Below, piece by piece: positions 22,800 to 29,604 of a stretch of DNA of 60,296 nt; position 1 is the stretch's first letter; the number at the start of each line of letters is the position of its first letter. Both the position numbers and the translations under genes were made by a program. Source of the DNA: Kitasatospora sp. GAS204B (GTDB lineage Bacteria > Actinomycetota > Actinomycetes > Streptomycetales > Streptomycetaceae); assembly GCF_029892155.1 (NCBI RefSeq), contig NZ_JARZAG010000039.1, forward strand, positions 1 to 60,296. The letters run 5' to 3'. A model generated the notes under the pieces. That model did not search any database. It was not told where the DNA came from and was given only the letters and a program-made list of their open reading frames with translations.

Positions 22800-25700
22800 G
22801 TGGCTAAGGTCCGGGTATATGAACTCGCCAAGGAACTGGGCTTGGAGAGCAAGGCCGTGATGGCCAAGCTCACCGAGCTGGGTGAGTTCGTCCGTTCGGC
22901 GTCCTCGACGATCGAGGCGCCGGTCGTGCGCAAGTTGACTGATGCTCTTGGAGCTACGCCGCCGTCCGGTGGCGGGGCTGCCAAGCCTGGCCCGCGGAAG
23001 CCCGCGGCGCCCACGCCCACCGGCGCTGCCGGTGCGGCCGCACCCAAGCCGGGTGCCCCCTCGCCGGGTCCGCGGCCCGCCGCGACCCCCGGCCCCCGTC
23101 CGACTCCGGCCGCCGCCCAGGCGGCCCCCGCCGCCGCGGCTCCGGCCGCTCCGGCTGCTCCGGTGGCCCCCGCCGCGCCGCGTTCGGCCGGTGCCCCGAC
23201 TCCGGGCCCGCGCCCGGCGGCGCGTCCCGCGGCTCCGGCTGCTCCGGCGGCCGAGTTCTCCTCCCCGACCCCGGCCGGCGGCGAGGCCGCCGCTCCGGCG
23301 CGTCCGGCCTCCCCGGCCCCGCGTCCGGCGGCTGCCGCCGGCGGCAGTGCCCGTCCGGGCCCGCGTCCGGCCGGCCCGCGTCCGGGCAACAACCCCTTCA
23401 CCTCGGGCAGTGCCACCGGCATGGCCCGTCCCGGCGACCGTCGTGCGGCTGCGCCCGGCGACCGTCCGCAGCGTCCCGGTGGCCCCGGCGAGCGTCCGCA
23501 GCGTGCGGGTGGCCCCGGTGACCGTCCGCGTCCCGCCGGTGCCCCCGGCGCCGGTGCGCCGCGTCCCGGCGGCGACCGTCCGCAGCGTCCCGGTGGCCCC
23601 GGTGACCGTCCGCAGCGTGCGGGTGGTCCCGGTGACCGTCCGCGTCCCGCCGGTGCCCCCGGCGCCGGTGCGCCGCGTTCCGACGGGATGCCCCGTCCGG
23701 CCGGTCCGCGTCCGGGTGGGCCGAGCCCGTCCGGCATGCCGCGGCCGAACCCCGGCATGATGCCGCAGCGTCCCGGCCCGGGCACCGGTCCGCGTCCGGG
23801 CCCCGGTGGCCGTGGCCCCGGTGGCCCCGGTGGCGGCCGTCCGGGTGGTCCGGGTGCCGGTGGCGGCGCTCGTCCCGGCTTCCAGGGCCGTCCGGCCGGT
23901 CCGGGCTCGCGTCCGGCCGGTGGCGGCGGCTTCGGCGGCCCCCGTCCGGGTGGCGGTGCCGGTGGCGGCGGTGGCTTCGGTGGCGGCGGTGCCCGTCCCG
24001 GTGGCTTCGGCGGCCGTCCTGGCGGCCCGGGTGCCCGTGGTGGCACGCAGGGCGCCTTCGGTCGTGGCCCGGGCGGTCGTCCGGCCCGTGGCCGCAAGTC
24101 GAAGCGTCAGCGTCGCCAGGAGTACGAGGCCATGCAGGCCCCGTCGGTCGGCGGTGTGATGCTGCCGCGCGGCAACGGACAGACCGTCCGCCTGTCGCGT
24201 GGTGCCTCGCTGATGGACTTCGCGGAGAAGATCAACGCCAACCCGGCCGCGCTCGTCTCGGTGATGTTCAACCTCGGCGAGATGGTCACCGCGACCCAGT
24301 CGGTCGCCGACGCGACCCTGGAGCTGCTGGCCGGCGAGATGGGCTTCGTGCTCGAGATCGTCAGCCGCGACGACGAGGACCGCGAGCTGCTGGAGTCGTT
24401 CGACATCGACTTCGGTGCCGACGAGGGCGACGAGGACGAGCTCATGCCTCGCCCGCCGGTCGTCACCGTCATGGGTCACGTCGACCACGGTAAGACCCGA
24501 CTGCTCGACGCGATCCGCAAGAGCAACGTGGTCGCCGGCGAGGCCGGTGGCATCACCCAGCACATCGGTGCGTACCAGGTGTCGGCGGAGGTGAACGGGG
24601 AGGAGCGCAAGATCACCTTCCTCGACACCCCCGGTCACGAGGCCTTCTCCGCCATGCGTGCCCGTGGTGCCAAGTCCACCGACATCGCGATCCTGGTGGT
24701 CGCGGCCAACGACGGTGTCATGCCGCAGACGGTCGAGGCGCTCAACCACGCCAAGGCCGCCGGTGTGCCGATCGTGGTCGCCGTCAACAAGATCGACGTC
24801 GAGGGCGCGGACCCGGTCAAGGTCCGCGGTCAGCTGACCGAGTTCGGGCTGGTGGCCGAGGAGTACGGCGGCGACACCATGTTCGTCGACATCTCCGCGC
24901 GCCAGGGCCTGAACATCGAGCAGCTGCTGGAGGCCGTGGTCCTGACCGCGGACGCCTCGCTCGACCTGCGGGCCAACCCGGAGCAGGACGCGCAGGGTAT
25001 CGCCATCGAGGCGCACCTGGACAAGGGTCGCGGCGCCATGGCGACCGTCCTGGTCCAGCGCGGTACGCTCCGCGTCGGTGACTCGATCGCCGTCGGTGAC
25101 GCGCACGGCCGCGTCCGCGCGATGCTCGACGAGAACGGCAAGAACGTCGAGGAGGCGGGTCCGTCCCGTCCGGTCCTGCTGCTCGGTCTGACCTCGGTGC
25201 CGCGCGCCGGCGACAGCTTCATCGTCGTCGACGACGACCGCACCGCGCGCCAGATCGCCGAGAAGCGTTCGGCCCGTGACCGCAACGCCATGTTCGCCAA
25301 GCGTCCGATGCGGATCTCGCTGGAGAACCTGGACCAGGCGATCGCGGCCGGCGGCATCCAGCAGCTCAACCTGATCATCAAGGGCGACGTCTCCGGTTCG
25401 GTCGAGGCCCTTGAGGACGCGCTGGTCAAGCTGGACGTCGGCGAAGAGGTCGAGCTGCGCATCCTGCACCGCGGTGTGGGTGCCATCACCGAGTCCGACG
25501 TGGACCTGGCGATGGGCTCGGACGCCATCATCATCGGCTTCAACGTCCGCGCCGAGGGCCGTGCTCGCACGGCGGCCGAGCGCGAGGGCGTCGACGTCCG
25601 GTACTACTCGGTCATCTACCAGGCGATCGAGGAGATCGAGGCGGCGCTCAAGGGCCTGCTCAAGCCGGAGTACGAGGAGGTGCGCCTCGGCTCCGCGGAG

Positions 25701-25973
25701 ATCCGCGAGGTCTTCCGCAGCTCCAAGTTCGGCAACATCGCGGGTGTCATCGTCCGCGAGGGCCTGCTGCGCCGCAACGCCAAGGCGCGCCTCATCCGCG
25801 ACGGCAAGGTCGTGGCGGAGAGCCTCACCATCGAGGGTCTGCGCCGCTTCAAGGACGACGCGACCGAGGTCCGCGAGGGCTTCGAGGCCGGTGTCACCCT
25901 GGGGTCGTTCAACGACATCAAGGTGGACGACGTCATCGAGACCTTCGAGATGCGCGAGAAGCCGCGCTCGTAG
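22800..25973 (+). CDS. infB: Translation initiation factor IF-2
   Basis: GTPase that delivers fMet-tRNA to the 30S subunit; 1057 residues, the long actinobacterial form. Order: first IF2_N module (AKVRVYELAKELGLESKAVM), a disordered Pro/Gly/Ala/Arg-rich linker (about residues 55-435), a second IF2_N module (LMDFAEKINANPAALV, about 470-520), the G domain with G1 GHVDHGKT (about 558), DTPGHEAF and NKIDV, and the C-terminal domains binding initiator tRNA. The GTG start at 22800 follows AGGAGCGAA. The linker contains a 105-bp near-identical direct repeat. The upstream leader carries a mini-ORF array. Essential gene of the operon. Confidence 0.97.
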   Translation: MAKVRVYELAKELGLESKAVMAKLTELGEFVRSASSTIEAPVVRKLTDALGATPPSGGGAAKPGPRKPAAPTPTGAAGAAAPKPGAPSPGPRPAATPGPRPTPAAAQAAPAAAAPAAPAAPVAPAAPRSAGAPTPGPRPAARPAAPAAPAAEFSSPTPAGGEAAAPARPASPAPRPAAAAGGSARPGPRPAGPRPGNNPFTSGSATGMARPGDRRAAAPGDRPQRPGGPGERPQRAGGPGDRPRPAGAPGAGAPRPGGDRPQRPGGPGDRPQRAGGPGDRPRPAGAPGAGAPRSDGMPRPAGPRPGGPSPSGMPRPNPGMMPQRPGPGTGPRPGPGGRGPGGPGGGRPGGPGAGGGARPGFQGRPAGPGSRPAGGGGFGGPRPGGGAGGGGGFGGGGARPGGFGGRPGGPGARGGTQGAFGRGPGGRPARGRKSKRQRRQEYEAMQAPSVGGVMLPRGNGQTVRLSRGASLMDFAEKINANPAALVSVMFNLGEMVTATQSVADATLELLAGEMGFVLEIVSRDDEDRELLESFDIDFGADEGDEDELMPRPPVVTVMGHVDHGKTRLLDAIRKSNVVAGEAGGITQHIGAYQVSAEVNGEERKITFLDTPGHEAFSAMRARGAKSTDIAILVVAANDGVMPQTVEALNHAKAAGVPIVVAVNKIDVEGADPVKVRGQLTEFGLVAEEYGGDTMFVDISARQGLNIEQLLEAVVLTADASLDLRANPEQDAQGIAIEAHLDKGRGAMATVLVQRGTLRVGDSIAVGDAHGRVRAMLDENGKNVEEAGPSRPVLLLGLTSVPRAGDSFIVVDDDRTARQIAEKRSARDRNAMFAKRPMRISLENLDQAIAAGGIQQLNLIIKGDVSGSVEALEDALVKLDVGEEVELRILHRGVGAITESDVDLAMGSDAIIIGFNVRAEGRARTAAEREGVDVRYYSVIYQAIEEIEAALKGLLKPEYEEVRLGSAEIREVFRSSKFGNIAGVIVREGLLRRNAKARLIRDGKVVAESLTIEGLRRFKDDATEVREGFEAGVTLGSFNDIKVDDVIETFEMREKPRS
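23460..23678 (+). repeat. In-frame 114-bp-period direct repeat in the infB linker
   Basis: A 105-bp segment (23460-23564) recurs almost unchanged 114 bp (38 codons) later (23574-23678). It encodes repeated DRPQRPGGPG / RPQRAGGPG units with an RPRPAGAPGAGAP block. Copies differ at only a few third positions, so duplication looks recent and length variation between strains is expected. Confidence 0.8.
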
Positions 25974-25983
25974 GCCCCGCGAC

Positions 25984-26058
25984 TGGGCTGCGACGCAGCG
26001 GAGGGTGGGGGCCACCGAGGAACGAGGTGGCACCCGCCCGCAGCGTAGGAGCAGCCCA
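25984..26058 (+). ncRNA. Candidate structured RNA between infB and ylxP
   Basis: Nested complementary segments can fold this 75-base stretch into one long branched hairpin. TGGGCTGC (25984-25991) pairs with GCAGCCCA (26051-26058), ACGC (25993-25996) with GCGT (26043-26046), GGGTG (26003...) with CACCC and CCACC with GGTGG around a GAGGAACGA loop (26017-26025). It starts 11 bp after the infB stop and is followed by a separate terminator. Not recognised as a known Rfam class; could be an interspersed repeat. Confidence 0.4.
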
Positions 26059-26083
26059 CTAAGCGGCAAAGGCTGGCACCGTC

Positions 26084-26119
26084 GGGGCCGGTCGGCGGGA
26101 TTTCCCGTCGACCGGCCCC
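26084..26119 (+). terminator. Hairpin terminator after infB
   Basis: Seventeen complementary positions with one G-U wobble (26084-26100 with 26103-26119) and a minimal loop, so the top pairs must open. It lies 110 bp after the infB stop and 82 bp before the ylxP gene. It probably ends or attenuates the rimP-infB transcript. Confidence 0.7.
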
Positions 26120-26201
26120 GGTCTCGCTGTGTAAGGTCCTGCGCTACGAGCCCCGTTCGGGGCGTCCTTCGAGGCCTTCAGGTCGGCGAGACCTGTCATA
26201 C

Positions 26202-26498
26202 ATGTTCGTGGGAACACTCACTTTCGACCTGCTGCTCGGCGACGTTCACTCGCTCAAGGAGAAGCGCTCGATCGTGCGGCCCATCGTGGCCGAACTGCAG
26301 CGCAAGTACAGCGTGTGCGCTGCGGAAGTCGGAAACCAGGAGCTGCACCGGCGGGCCGAGATCGGCCTGGCGGTGGTCTCGGGCGAGCACCGGTTCGTCA
26401 CCGAGATCCTGGACAGCTGCGAGCGGTTGGTCGCCGGCCGCCCCGAAGTGCAGCTGCTCTCCGCTCGGCGGAGGTACTACGGCGACGAGGATGAATGA
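26202..26498 (+). CDS. DUF503 (YlxP-like) protein
   Basis: Small protein of 98 residues of the DUF503/YlxP family, always found between infB and rbfA in Gram-positive bacteria. Typical features are VGTLTFDLLLGDVHSLKEKRSIVRPIV at the N-terminus (helix after a beta strand), VCAAEVGNQELHRRAEIGLAVVSG, and the Glu/Asp-rich end. It is a ferredoxin-like fold by family knowledge and has been linked to ribosome assembly, with no firm biochemical role. ATG 26202 follows a weak ribosome-binding site (GGTCGGCGAGA). It probably begins a new transcript after the terminator at 26084. Confidence 0.9.
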   Translation: MFVGTLTFDLLLGDVHSLKEKRSIVRPIVAELQRKYSVCAAEVGNQELHRRAEIGLAVVSGEHRFVTEILDSCERLVAGRPEVQLLSARRRYYGDEDE

Positions 26499-26651
26499 GA
26501 TCGGCCGTGCCGGTGGTGCAACGTCGCCACCGTCACACCGACGAGGACCGAGAGCGCTCACAAGGCTGAGCGCGGGCCGGTACGTTGGGGCGTGGGCCCC
26601 TAGGGGCGCTACGGCGCCCGGCGTACCGTGCCCACTGCACGAGGAGGCAAC

Positions 26652-27104
26652 GTGACCGACACCGCAAGGGCGCGCAAGCTCGCCGATCGAATCCAGGTGG
26701 TCGTCGCCGAGACCCTGGAACGGCGGATCAAGGACCCGCGCCTGGGCTTCGTGACCATCACCGACACCCGCGTCACCGGCGATCTGCGGGAGGCCACCGT
26801 CTTCTACACGGTCTTCGGCGACGAGACCGAGCGGGAGGCGACGGCGGCCGCGCTGGAGAGTGCCAAGGGGGTGCTCCGCTCCGAGGTCGGCAAGCAGACC
26901 GGGGTGCGCTTCACCCCGTCGCTGACCTTCGTCGCGGACGCACTGCCGGACAACGCGCGCACCATCGACGACCTGCTGGAGCGGGTCCGGCTCTCGGACG
27001 CGGCGGTACGCACCGCGGCGACCGGGGCGCAGTACGCGGGGGAGGCCGACCCCTACAAGGTGCCGGCCGCCGACCGCGACGACGACGCGGACGAGGACGA
27101 GTAG
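26652..27104 (+). CDS. rbfA: 30S ribosome-binding factor RbfA
   Basis: Assembly factor that binds the 16S rRNA 5' helix region during 30S maturation; 150 residues. Conserved RARKLADRIQVVVAETLERR, DPRLGFVTITDTRVTGDLREATVFYTVFG and RSEVGKQTGVRFTPSLTFVAD correspond to the KH-like core. The C-terminus is a strongly acidic tail (DRDDDADEDE). GTG 26652 follows GAGGAGGCAAC. Its stop codon is two bases from the start of the DHH phosphoesterase gene, so the two are translationally linked or nearly so. Confidence 0.95.
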   Translation: MTDTARARKLADRIQVVVAETLERRIKDPRLGFVTITDTRVTGDLREATVFYTVFGDETEREATAAALESAKGVLRSEVGKQTGVRFTPSLTFVADALPDNARTIDDLLERVRLSDAAVRTAATGAQYAGEADPYKVPAADRDDDADEDE

Positions 27105-27106
27105 TC

Positions 27107-28243
27107 ATGGCCAGTGAGCCGGCGGCGGCCGGTTCGGCGAGGGCGTCTGTCACCGACCCGGTGACAGACGCCCTCGCGGTGCTTCCGGGGCAGCGCGAGG
27201 AGTCACCGGTCGGTTTCGCGGGGGAGCGGGGGGCGCCGGGTGCGCAGGCACCGGGGGCCCGGGGCGGGTTCGAGGCGGAGTGGCGGCGGATCGTGGCGGC
27301 GATCGGGCAGTGCCCGACGATCGACCTGATCTGCCACGTCACCCCGGACGGTGACGCGCTCGGCTCGGCGCTGGCGGCCGGGCTCGCGCTGCGCTCGCTG
27401 GGGCACCAGGTGCGGGTCTCCTTCGGGGACGACCCGCAGATCATCCCGGAGTCGCTCTCCTTCCTGCCCGGGCAGGAACTGATCGTGCCCGCCGCCGAGT
27501 TGCCGGACCGGCCGGAGCTGGTGATCTGCTTCGACGTCGCCTCGCAGGGGCGGCTCGGGCTGCTGCGGGAGAAGGCGTTCGCGGCGCGGGCGCTGGTGGT
27601 GCTGGACCACCACGCCTCCAACCCGGGCTTCGGGACGCACCGGATCATCGACCCGGGTGCGCCGGCCACCGCCGTGCTGGTGGACGAGCTGCTGCGGCGG
27701 CTGCGGGTGCCGCTCGACCAGGAGATCGCCACCTGCCTGTACACCGGGGTGGCGACCGACACCGGGTCGTTCAAGTACGCCGGGACCACGCCGGCCACCC
27801 ACGAGCTGGCCGGTCGGCTGCTGGCCACCGGGATCCGGCAGGATCTGATCTCCCGTCAGCTCTGGGACACCACCTCCTTCGGGTACCTGAAGGTGCTGGG
27901 CGCCGCGCTGGAGCGGGCGGTGTACGAGCCCGCGGCGGCGGGCGGGCTGGGGCTGGTGTGGACCTGGGTGCCCTACCAGGACCTGGTGCTGTTCAGCGTC
28001 ACCATGGAGGAGATCGAGGGCCTGATCGACGTGCTGCGCAAGCCGGCCGAGGCCGAGGTGGCGCTGGTGCTCAAGCAGGACCCGGACGGCACGCTGCGCG
28101 GGTCCTGCCGGGCCAAGGGCGCGGTCGACCTGGCAGCGGTCTGCGCGAGGCTGGGCGGGGGCGGGCACAGTTTCCAGGCCGGGTTCTCGGCGCGGGAGGA
28201 CGTGCCGAGCGCGGTGGCGCGGTTCCGGGACGCGCTGGGGTGA
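27107..28243 (+). CDS. DHH-family phosphoesterase (NrnA-like)
   Basis: Bifunctional oligoribonuclease / pAp-phosphatase type enzyme of 378 residues. The DHH core includes LICHVTPDGDALGSALAAGL (Asp-Gly-Asp metal motif), VLDHHASNPGFG (the DHH motif) and TGVATDTGSFKYAG. The DHHA1 nucleic-acid domain has GSCRAKGAVDLAAVCARLGGGGHSFQAG. The N-terminal ~50 residues before GFEAEWRRIV are Ala/Pro/Gly-rich and coincide with an 18-bp perfect palindrome. An in-frame GTG at 27161, inside the palindrome, is an alternative start. Begins two bases after rbfA. Confidence 0.92.
   Translation: MASEPAAAGSARASVTDPVTDALAVLPGQREESPVGFAGERGAPGAQAPGARGGFEAEWRRIVAAIGQCPTIDLICHVTPDGDALGSALAAGLALRSLGHQVRVSFGDDPQIIPESLSFLPGQELIVPAAELPDRPELVICFDVASQGRLGLLREKAFAARALVVLDHHASNPGFGTHRIIDPGAPATAVLVDELLRRLRVPLDQEIATCLYTGVATDTGSFKYAGTTPATHELAGRLLATGIRQDLISRQLWDTTSFGYLKVLGAALERAVYEPAAAGGLGLVWTWVPYQDLVLFSVTMEEIEGLIDVLRKPAEAEVALVLKQDPDGTLRGSCRAKGAVDLAAVCARLGGGGHSFQAGFSAREDVPSAVARFRDALG
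27137..27177 (+). repeat. Eighteen-bp perfect inverted repeat at the start of the DHH gene
   Basis: Arms 27137-27154 and 27160-27177 match perfectly around a 5-base loop, 33 bases after the rbfA stop and within the first codons of the annotated DHH gene. Its core, CTGTCACC...GGTGACAG, also occurs at 36688-36709. Looks like an intragenic terminator/attenuator or operator. Confidence 0.7.
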
Positions 28244-28283
28244 CGAGGCCGGGCGGCGTGCCGCTCGGGTCGTTGAATGTCGG

Positions 28284-28330
28284 GCTTGCAAAGTCTGCAA
28301 GCTCCGTATCGATGGTTTGCAAACGTTGCA
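28284..28330. promoter_or_regulatory. TTGCAAA repeat cluster ahead of truB
   Basis: In an AT-richer pocket (nearly unique here) between the DHH gene and truB: GCTTGCA-N5-TGCAAGC (28284-28302), the palindrome GTTTGCAAAC (28315-28324) and TGCAA-N3-TTGCA (28318-28330). The two TTGCAAA copies are 30 bp apart, about three helical turns. Operator-like; the factor is unknown, though LacI/MalR-type sites share the CTTGCA core. Confidence 0.4.
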
Positions 28331-28339
28331 GAGAAAGAA

Positions 28340-29248
28340 ATGATGAAGCGCAAAGGCACCGGCCCTGACGGTCTGGTCATCGTGGACAAGCCCGAGGGCA
28401 TCACCTCCCACGGCGTGGTCGCCCGGCTGCGCCGGCTGGCCGGGACCAGGAAGGTCGGTCACGCCGGCACCCTGGACCCGATGGCCACCGGGGTCCTGGT
28501 GATCGGCGTCGAGCGGGCCACCCGGCTGCTCGGACACCTGATGCTCACCGCCAAGACCTACGAGGCGACCATCCGGCTCGGCCAGAGCACGATCACCGAC
28601 GACCGGGAGGGCGAGGTCACCGCCTCGATGCCCGCCGACGCGGTGACCCGGGCGGCGATCGACGAACAGGTCGCGCTGCTGACCGGCGAGATCATGCAGC
28701 AGCCGTCCAAGGTCAGCGCGATCAAGATCGACGGGAAGCGTTCCTACCACCGGGTCCGCGAGGGCGAGGAGTTCGAGCTGCCGGCCCGGCCGACCACGGT
28801 GTACTCCTTCACGGTGCACGAGCTGCGGCAGGCGGTGGCCGAGGACGGCACGCCGGTGATCGACCTGGACGTCACCGTGGAGTGCTCCTCCGGCACCTAC
28901 ATCCGCGCGCTCGCCCGCGACCTGGGCGGCGCGCTCGGGGTGGGCGGTCACCTGACGGCCCTGCGCCGCACCAAGGTCGGCCCGTACGGGGTGGAGTCCG
29001 CGCACACCCTGGAGCAGTTGGAGGAGCAGCTGGCCGTGCTGCCGATCGGCGAGGCCGCCGCGGCGGCCTTCCCGCGCTGGGACATCGAGGCGGACGACGC
29101 CCGGCTGCTCTCCACCGGCGCCCGGCTGAAGGCGCCCGGCCTGGGGGTGGCGGGGCCGATCGCGGTCTTCGGGCCCGAGGAGCAGTTCCTGGCGCTGGTG
29201 GAGGAGAAGGACGGCCAGGCGCGGCCGGTGGCGGTCTTCGTGGGGTAG
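28340..29248 (+). CDS. truB: tRNA pseudouridine(55) synthase
   Basis: Makes pseudouridine 55 in the T-loop of tRNAs; 302 residues. Conserved GLVIVDKPEGITSHGVVARL, catalytic-Asp motif VGHAGTLDPMATGVLVIGV, KTYEATIRLG, the YSFTVHELR segment and SSGTYIRALARDLG. The C-terminal PUA-like domain is short (RLKAPGLGVAGPIAVFGPEE). ATG 28340 or 28343 (two consecutive Met codons) follow AGAGAAAGAA, a weak ribosome-binding site. Preceded by the TTGCAAA cluster and followed by the G-tract region. Confidence 0.95.
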   Translation: MMKRKGTGPDGLVIVDKPEGITSHGVVARLRRLAGTRKVGHAGTLDPMATGVLVIGVERATRLLGHLMLTAKTYEATIRLGQSTITDDREGEVTASMPADAVTRAAIDEQVALLTGEIMQQPSKVSAIKIDGKRSYHRVREGEEFELPARPTTVYSFTVHELRQAVAEDGTPVIDLDVTVECSSGTYIRALARDLGGALGVGGHLTALRRTKVGPYGVESAHTLEQLEEQLAVLPIGEAAAAAFPRWDIEADDARLLSTGARLKAPGLGVAGPIAVFGPEEQFLALVEEKDGQARPVAVFVG

Positions 29249-29255
29249 GGGCGGC

Positions 29256-29297
29256 TGACGGGTGGTGACGGGTGGCTGACGGGCGATTGACGGGTGG
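29256..29297 (+). repeat. Four tandem TGACGGGTGG repeats
   Basis: Units at 29256, 29266, 29277 and 29288 (third unit TGACGGGCGA) with period 10-11, running directly into the G homopolymers. Slippage-type microsatellite. Confidence 0.8.
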
Positions 29298-29428
29298 GGG
29301 GGGGGGGGGGGGGGGCCCGGGGGGGGGGGGGGGGGGGGGGCGGGGGGGGGGGGGCGGCGGGGGGGGGGGGGGGGCCCGCCTCGGGCCGTCCCTCGCCCCC
29401 CCCCCCCCCGCCCCACCCGTCTGCTCTC

Positions 29429-29448
29429 GAGGTGACACAGCTCACCTC
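29429..29448. promoter_or_regulatory. Crp-like dyad GAGGTGA-N6-TCACCTC
   Basis: Perfect 7-bp dyad with the GTGA-N6-TCAC core of cAMP-receptor-protein sites. On the minus strand it fits GTG-N6-G-N-CAC, the S. coelicolor Crp consensus as I remember it. It sits 157 bp before the large P-loop gene. Confidence 0.45.
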
Positions 29449-29604
29449 TCACCCGGATGGTAGAGCGCGCGAGGTGAAGGGGCGTGGTGAAAGGGGCGGT
29501 CGGGGTCGCGCGGGGCCTGGCGCGGGCAAGCTCCCCGCGGCGAGCACGGCAGCGGTGACGGGCCCGACGGGTGTCCACCGGGGCCGCCGGGGAGGGCAGC
29601 ACGG

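Larger units (their letters stand above)
29249..29604. other. Gap after truB: tandem repeats, G/C homopolymer tracts, Crp-like dyad
   Basis: This 356-bp gap holds no gene that I trust. It contains four TGACGGGTGG-type repeats (29256-29297), G runs of 20, 22, 13 and 16 (29296-29374) with short C interruptions, a 14-base C run (29396-29409) and a GAGGTGA-N6-TCACCTC dyad (29429-29448). The ORFs crossing the G tracts are composition artefacts. Confidence 0.85.

Noticed and set aside
29272..29463. Gly-rich ORFs across the G tracts
   Set aside because: Homopolymer translation with no start context; sequence may itself be artefactual.
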